A stretch of 64,000 nucleotides of DNA from Paenibacillus sp. 1001270B_150601_E10. GTDB lineage: Bacteria > Bacillota > Bacilli > Paenibacillales > Paenibacillaceae. Below, piece by piece: positions 59,500-64,000 of this stretch. Within the stretch, counting starts at the first letter, position 1, and every line of letters begins with the position of its first letter. Location of the stretch: contig NZ_JADMOL010000001.1 in NCBI RefSeq assembly GCF_015558675.1, forward strand, positions 496,373 to 560,372, read 5' to 3'. Below the pieces are notes generated by a model. That model worked only from the letters and a program-made list of their open reading frames with translations, ran no database searches and was not told where the DNA came from. A program made the translations under genes and the position numbers.

Positions 59500-60870
59500 C
59501 TAGCTCGTTCCCTCCATTAATCTAAGAAGTATACTTCCATAGGCATGTTCATGCTCTTTGCTTGTATGCACAATTGGCAGATCCGCTTCAATTTGTCCAT
59601 CAAACTCCTGAGAATAAGGCACGTAACCCGCAACTTTTGTCTCATACATAAAAGGCTCGAGCAAGCCAGAGGTCATTACGTTACTTACGGACTCTGGAGT
59701 AAATTGCTCCTGCTGAAAGCGTGAGCGGTCATTATATTTGGTTACGACAAGCTTAGACTTGGCATTTAAATAAGCAATGGATTCATTATCCAAAGATACT
59801 TCCATATTCTTAAGCGTATTTAAAACCGCATAAATATTATTGGGAACACAAAGTCCAAATGTATCGATATGGATCAAGATATCCCGAAATGAATCACATA
59901 GGTCCATTGGCATGTCAAGCAGTATCAAGTTAAACTTGCTTCGGAGTAAAGAAAGCAAGGAAATCAACTTGGCAGAATTATAGAATTGCTCAATGAGCAG
60001 TCGGTCTTTGAAGTCATATCCCAGAGAGGTTAAACATAAGTTGTCTTTTAGATGATAGGTAGTGGTGGTGTAATCTTGAGGTCTCGCTAAGGTGCGTATA
60101 AGTGATGCGTTTATCATATCGTCTTTCTTTGTACGCTCATGAAAGCTGTTAAAATACATATTCATGGTTCGATACTGGATATCAAGATCAATAATGATCG
60201 TGGAAAGTCCTCGTTTGCTTGCTTCGCTAGCGACATTAACGACTGTACTTGTTACTCCGCTTCCCCGATGGCCTGTGATGGCTACAATTCGACTCATCCC
60301 GCGGCTGATCTTTTCCAACTCCTTCGTTAAGGGGTCGGTTGCGGTACGTTCTGTCACATTTTTGCTCTTCTTTAGAAGACGATCAAGAAAAGAAGACTTC
60401 TTTTCCTTCACGGGATCAGATTCTGTGAACGGATTGCTTCTAGGTGCAGTTGGTACAGCTTGAGTGGTATTGCTCCTCACCTCGATATGACGGAGAATAG
60501 ATTGTGTAATAAACTCTTTCGATATTCTGATGTCGTTCGAGTGTTCCACTTGTAAAAATGAAAACCTCTCCATCAAAGATTGCAAATACCGTTCTAGTGC
60601 CCGATCCCTAGTTATTGAAAGAACCATCGGAGTGCCTACGGCAGTCTCCATCTGACTTAGTAAAGCTAGCCACTCCTGTCTGGTACTGCTGCTGGAGCCG
60701 ACAGCTCCTTCATCCATGACAATAACAGCATCCACTTTAGGATTAACCTCACTCCAATAAGCTGGGAGATCGGATAGGAATAATGAACCACTTGGATAAA
60801 AATCGAACGATTTGAAATGATAGCCTTCGATCATTCTGTTCATTTGACCAGCAACAAACAATAGCTTCAT
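59500..60870 (-). CDS. CpaE/TadZ-like protein, first gene of the Tad-T7SS operon
   Basis: 456 residues. The N-terminal 120 residues look like the atypical receiver domain of CpaE/TadZ (FVAGQMNRMIEGY, VDAVIVMDEGAVG). A charged linker follows, then a MinD-like domain from about 190: MSRIVAITGHRGSGVTSTVVNVAS, STIIIDLDIQYRTMNMYF, LILLDMPMDLCDSF. The Walker A reads GHRGSGVTS, with Val where Lys is expected. TadZ/CpaE proteins set the cell location of Tad pili. The ATG follows AGGTGA. A promoter-like pair lies about 85-110 nt upstream. Confidence 0.78.
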   Translation of the reverse strand: MKLLFVAGQMNRMIEGYHFKSFDFYPSGSLFLSDLPAYWSEVNPKVDAVIVMDEGAVGSSSSTRQEWLALLSQMETAVGTPMVLSITRDRALERYLQSLMERFSFLQVEHSNDIRISKEFITQSILRHIEVRSNTTQAVPTAPRSNPFTESDPVKEKKSSFLDRLLKKSKNVTERTATDPLTKELEKISRGMSRIVAITGHRGSGVTSTVVNVASEASKRGLSTIIIDLDIQYRTMNMYFNSFHERTKKDDMINASLIRTLARPQDYTTTTYHLKDNLCLTSLGYDFKDRLLIEQFYNSAKLISLLSLLRSKFNLILLDMPMDLCDSFRDILIHIDTFGLCVPNNIYAVLNTLKNMEVSLDNESIAYLNAKSKLVVTKYNDRSRFQQEQFTPESVSNVMTSGLLEPFMYETKVAGYVPYSQEFDGQIEADLPIVHTSKEHEHAYGSILLRLMEGTS

Positions 60871-60952
60871 TGACTCACCTACTAAGTTCTCTAGTCCTAT
60901 GTAATAAAATTTCGATTAGGTAATTCCTTATATATCCAATGAGACTTTTATT

Positions 60953-60981
60953 ATCTTACTGCATAAGATTCCAGATTTCAA
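60953..60981 (-). promoter_or_regulatory. Candidate sigma-A promoter of the Tad-T7SS operon
   Basis: On the minus strand: TTGAAA (60976-60981), 17 nt, TAAGAT (60953-60958). It is about 85 nt before the CpaE-like start. All genes from 60870 down to about 38,600 are on this strand, mostly with short spacing, and no equally clear promoter was noticed inside, though internal regions were not checked exhaustively. Confidence 0.5.
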
Positions 60982-61023
60982 CATAAATTGTATGAACTTT
61001 ACTTTTTATTCGTATGAGTCTTA

Positions 61024-61059
61024 AAACCTATGACCAAACGCAAGCCTAGACATAGGTTT
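61024..61059 (-). terminator. Hairpin terminator after the APH-like gene
   Basis: AAACCTATG and CATAGGTTT form a perfect 9-bp stem with an 18-nt loop, about 24 nt past the stop. The T run is short (TTTT), so efficiency is uncertain. Confidence 0.6.
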
Positions 61060-61082
61060 ATCAAAAGTCATTTTCCAGGTGA

Positions 61083-62009
61083 TCACAGGATAGGATTCTC
61101 CAGCTTCATTCGGTACAAGTTCAGGATTCGAACCTGCTCCTCCGTTAATTGTTCTTTATTCCAATACATGTGCATCAAGGCATATTCAAATAGTTCTTTC
61201 AATCGATAAAATAGTGGCCAGCAGCGTAACATGTCCTGTGGCAGCTCATGTTCCTCTATATATCCTTTAAGAATAGCTGCCTTTATCCTATTGGCATAAT
61301 CTCGAATATTCCCCTTCCCAGTAAAAGAGAATTCCATTGCCGAGTACACCGGCACAACAAGATCATACAGATAGAAGTGACGTTCTGCGTCTTGGAAATC
61401 AATAAATGTCACTTGATGATCTTCGGTAATTAAGATGTTCTCCAACCACAGGTCACCATGGATGATGCCATAGTTGGTATCCAGTCGGGGAATCTCATGA
61501 ATCTGAGCAAGTACATCATCAGCTAGCTTCCGTATATGTATTTCTTCCTCGGGAATATAGTCTAGAAATCGATATTCATCACTCTCATGCCAATGTTTAA
61601 TAGTCGGCTTAGAATCGTTTTTCATATATTGCTGGCAAACGCGGTGCATCCTTCCTATTTCCTTCCCAACCTCGTACAACATCTCTTCATTCCAATGTTC
61701 ACGGGGGACGTGGATTCCCGGGGCAGCATCGAATACAACCAGCGTCTTTGTTCCTTCGTCATCGATTTGTTCTAAAAATCGATTGTGTATCGATTGCACA
61801 ATAGCTGGAACACCAATGCCATATTGCTTTAACGCTCGAAGCAGTTGGATCTCTGCCTCTTGTTCCTCCAAGGGCTTATAATTTGTAGCACGCACATAGT
61901 AAATTCCATTCTCTGTGATACAGCGGTGCATTTCGTTTGTAACAGATTCGAACCTTGGATTCGACAGCTTATATAACTTCTGAATGTGATCACCCAACCG
62001 TCTTTCCAT
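61083..62009 (-). CDS. Aminoglycoside-phosphotransferase-fold small-molecule kinase
   Basis: 308 residues. The catalytic loop GIIHGDLWLENILI (HGDxxxxN) and the metal-binding VTFIDFQDAE match the APH/choline kinase fold. The N-terminal lobe carries YYVRATNY, the likely ATP-lysine strand but with Arg in that place. SAMEFSF further on is typical of the group. It resembles the YtmP/CotS-like kinases of Bacillales, so it may phosphorylate a sugar, an amine or a spore-coat component. ATG 62009 follows GAGGAGTG. Substrate not known. Confidence 0.8.
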   Translation of the reverse strand: MERRLGDHIQKLYKLSNPRFESVTNEMHRCITENGIYYVRATNYKPLEEQEAEIQLLRALKQYGIGVPAIVQSIHNRFLEQIDDEGTKTLVVFDAAPGIHVPREHWNEEMLYEVGKEIGRMHRVCQQYMKNDSKPTIKHWHESDEYRFLDYIPEEEIHIRKLADDVLAQIHEIPRLDTNYGIIHGDLWLENILITEDHQVTFIDFQDAERHFYLYDLVVPVYSAMEFSFTGKGNIRDYANRIKAAILKGYIEEHELPQDMLRCWPLFYRLKELFEYALMHMYWNKEQLTEEQVRILNLYRMKLENPIL

Positions 62010-62246
62010 TTCACAACACTCCTCTTATCGATTCATCTAATCTTAATTAAAGCAGGAGCAGAGTCAGGAAAGATAGGTTGCAAATCGTTATAATGATTCG
62101 TTCATGAAAGTGAAAAGATCCTAAGAGGAATTGAAGCTAGGATTAGCAGCATGCAATGAAAAGAAGATTGTCGTTAGTTGATTCCCTTTCTTCTCCTTGT
62201 TGAAGAATGATGTTAAAATATGTTAGCAGCAAAAAGGAGGATTGGC

Positions 62247-62984
62247 ATGGAATACCAAGGATCGTCTGCGTATGATCAAGAAGCCTTTTTCAAAAATTAT
62301 TTGGCTAGAAGACACCGTACAAACAGCCCGAACAATCTTATTGAAAGGCCGATCCTGCTAGAAATGATCGGGGATGTTCGAGGCAAGCACATCTTGGACT
62401 TAGGGTGTGGAGATGCCCGCTTCAGTGTCGACCTGATGGATCGTGGATGCAGCTTCTACGAGGGGATTGAAGGCTCCCTTCAGATGGTCAATGAAGCGCG
62501 CAAGCATGTCGATGCTCATATGTGCAGCATCCATCACGTTAACATGGAAGAGTGGCAGCCAAATGAAGCAACCGTGGATTTAGCTGTTTCTCGACTTGCT
62601 CTCCATTACGTAGAAGATGCGCGCAGTCTTTTTAAAAAGGTGTATCATGCTTTGAAGCTGGGAGGAGAGTGGGTATTCAGCGTGCAGCATCCCATCCTCA
62701 CCTCTTCGATAAAAAGCGCAGCCTCAGGTGGTCCACGAACAGATTGGATCGTAGATCAGTATTTTGAAATGGGACAACGAACGGAACCATGGATTGGGGA
62801 ACAGATCGTGAAGTTTCATCGATCCATTGAGGATTACGTACAAGCTTGTTTACAGGCTGGCTTTAGCATTCTCGATCTGAGAGAAGGCAAGCCCAATCGC
62901 TTGTTATTTGAAGATCAAGAAGAATACGCAAGAAGACTTCGTATCCCTCTTTTTCTGATTCTAAGATGTAAGAAGCAGTCGTGA
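62247..62984 (+). CDS. Class I SAM-dependent methyltransferase
   Basis: 245 residues from ATG 62247 (AAGGAGG 6 nt upstream; a TTG at 62220 is upstream of that site and rejected). HILDLGCGDARFSVDLMDRGC is the SAM-binding motif I. DLAVSRLALHYVEDARSLFKKVYHALKLGGEWVFSVQHP gives motifs II and III of the UbiE/BioC-like type, with QHPI as in SAM-dependent small-molecule methyltransferases. The substrate is unknown. Divergent from the APH-like gene and alone on its strand. Confidence 0.83.
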   Translation: MEYQGSSAYDQEAFFKNYLARRHRTNSPNNLIERPILLEMIGDVRGKHILDLGCGDARFSVDLMDRGCSFYEGIEGSLQMVNEARKHVDAHMCSIHHVNMEEWQPNEATVDLAVSRLALHYVEDARSLFKKVYHALKLGGEWVFSVQHPILTSSIKSAASGGPRTDWIVDQYFEMGQRTEPWIGEQIVKFHRSIEDYVQACLQAGFSILDLREGKPNRLLFEDQEEYARRLRIPLFLILRCKKQS

Positions 62985-63026
62985 TTCTTTCATTCCACTT
63001 CTCTATTATGGGTTATTGCTCTCTCA

Positions 63027-63131
63027 CTATTCGGAGTTACGCTTATCCTTCCACTTCATTAGCAGTCGATAAACAACCATGCCGCCAATTACCGCTGCAA
63101 AACCGAGCAGGACGAGATATGTTTGTTCCAA
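63027..63131 (-). CDS. 34-residue single-helix membrane peptide
   Basis: TTG at 63131 with AGGTG 7 nt upstream opens a 35-codon frame ending at TAG 63027. The peptide has one strongly hydrophobic helix (YLVLLGFAAVIGGMVVYRLLM) followed by a basic tail (KWKDKRNSE). This is typical of small bacterial membrane proteins missed by gene finders. Function unknown. It lies between two plus-strand genes and is transcribed against them. Confidence 0.5.
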   Translation of the reverse strand: MEQTYLVLLGFAAVIGGMVVYRLLMKWKDKRNSE

Positions 63132-63247
63132 ACGACATCACCTGGACTTTCGTTATAGTAGTTGTTCTTTATAGCAAAGTTTTATATGAATTACGATAAC
63201 AATGACTATTTATTATAACATGAGTTATACACAAAGGACGGTTATCC

Positions 63248-64000
63248 ATGTCAAACACGATCATCATAACGGATTCACTTGCAGCACGTATTCTTCAATC
63301 CGAGCAGGATTTTCATGTATCACGGATACAATCGATTGCCGAACAAGAAGGCAATCCACAGGGAGTGGACATCCGTCATTTCGGACAAGCGTCTGCCACG
63401 TACATTCGTACTATGCCTTGGAGCGTCTTCAATGCGGTCAAGGGCCTATGCGATGAAGATGCAGGGCATCTAGCAGGGATAGTAGATTTTTATAAAAAGA
63501 AAGAACGATCCTTCCAGCTGGATATAGATCCTGTTGGCACAAGCAAAAAGCTGCTCCAGCAGCTTCCTTCATGTGGTCTCATTCAGACGGGTTTCCATTC
63601 CGTATTGATTGGAACTCCCCTGTCCAATAAGCCGCGCCTCTCTCCTGAAATTAGCATTCAGGAGATTGTAGATGAAGAAGGATTTGATCATTATGCTGCC
63701 ATTCACTGTTTAGGATCAGGGATGGATCTTGAGCATAAGCATCATTTTGCAACCAATAATCGCGGTATTCTGCATCGACCTGGTTGGCGTATTTATTTGG
63801 CTAAATGGAATAAGCAGCCCGCCGCAGTCGCCACCATGTTTATCAAGGATGGGATAGCATCGCTCTCGCTCGCCGCAACCGCACCTGCATTTCGCAACCT
63901 CGGTCTTCAAACATCGCTCCTTCAGCATCGATTGCATGAAGCCAAGCTAGCGAATTGTGAATATGTCGCTGGACAAGCCAGCTTCGGCAGCACCAGTCAG
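63248..64000 (+). CDS. GNAT-like acetyltransferase-domain protein, 3' end off window
   Basis: An open frame of 251 codons from ATG 63248 (AAAGGA 9 nt upstream) runs off the right edge. After an N-terminal domain of about 115 residues without a known motif comes a GNAT-like part: WRIYLAKWNKQPAAVATMFIKDGIASLSLAATAPAFRNLGLQTSLLQHRLHEA. FRNLGLQ stands where the acetyl-CoA motif RxxGxG/A is usual, so one Gly is replaced. The gene probably ends about 50-80 codons past the edge. Confidence 0.72.
   Translation, partial: MSNTIIITDSLAARILQSEQDFHVSRIQSIAEQEGNPQGVDIRHFGQASATYIRTMPWSVFNAVKGLCDEDAGHLAGIVDFYKKKERSFQLDIDPVGTSKKLLQQLPSCGLIQTGFHSVLIGTPLSNKPRLSPEISIQEIVDEEGFDHYAAIHCLGSGMDLEHKHHFATNNRGILHRPGWRIYLAKWNKQPAAVATMFIKDGIASLSLAATAPAFRNLGLQTSLLQHRLHEAKLANCEYVAGQASFGSTSQ

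Noticed and set aside
1-64000. CRISPR arrays, tRNA, rRNA and insertion sequences
   Set aside because: No regularly spaced direct repeats, no cloverleaf-like segment, no rRNA core sequence and no transposase motif were seen in either strand.

Overview
The window looks like the chromosome of a spore-forming, moderate-GC member of the Bacillales, most probably Paenibacillus or a close relative. The grounds are strong AGGAGG-type ribosome sites, sigma-A promoters, a CcpA-type cre site, a T-box leader, a KinA-like histidine kinase, S-layer-homology (SLH) domains, and a YukD/EssC/WXG100 type VII secretion (T7SS) core. No tRNA, rRNA, insertion sequence or CRISPR array was seen. All family assignments come from reading the translated sequence, with no database search.

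Region by region. 1-13,900 is mostly carbohydrate-related: a secreted PL8 polysaccharide lyase cut by the left edge, a three-gene exopolysaccharide operon (GT2 synthase, acyltransferase, GH18), an SDR oxidoreductase, an acetyltransferase, a TetR plus paired SMR efflux module, an RsmF-type rRNA methyltransferase and a cytoplasmic GH5 enzyme. 14,000-21,350 carries a methyltransferase, an S66 peptidase, a PAS histidine kinase, a TetR plus MFS efflux module and a nucleotidyltransferase. 21,599-29,422 is one giant S-layer-anchored protein that joins two different phosphoesterase domains with LamG, discoidin, cohesin/dockerin and SLH modules. 29,868-38,113 holds small accessory genes: DUF4180, a self-regulated TetR plus GNAT pair, a methyltransferase behind a T-box leader, a Nudix hydrolase, the SCIFF peptide with its radical SAM maturase, DUF4256 and an RlmCD-like methyltransferase. 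Three decayed genes also lie here or next to it.

The most interesting part is 38,579-60,870, about 22 kb of genes all on the minus strand. Transcription would start near 60,950 and run through a Tad/Flp-like pilus assembly set (two CpaE/MinD-like proteins, a CpaB-like SAF protein, CpaF/TadA ATPase, TadB, TadC, a small Flp-like pilin and two TadE-like pseudopilins). It continues without a real break into T7SS genes (YukD, a beta-propeller protein, EssC, two WXG100 proteins). After these come cargo-type genes: a lipase-fold protein whose nucleophile serine is glycine, a lipoprotein overlapping a lipase with a C-terminal helical WXG-like region (the layout of the staphylococcal TslA/TilA toxin-immunity pair), a frameshifted stalk-domain protein, a 929-residue secreted protein of unknown function and a decayed second lipoprotein-lipase pair. 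The usual T7SSb membrane partners EssA, EssB/YukC and EsaA/YueB are not in the window. I infer that a Tad-type motor and pseudopilins work together with, or replace, these parts.

The right end (61,083-64,000) has an APH-like kinase, a methyltransferase, a 34-residue membrane peptide and a GNAT-like gene cut by the edge.
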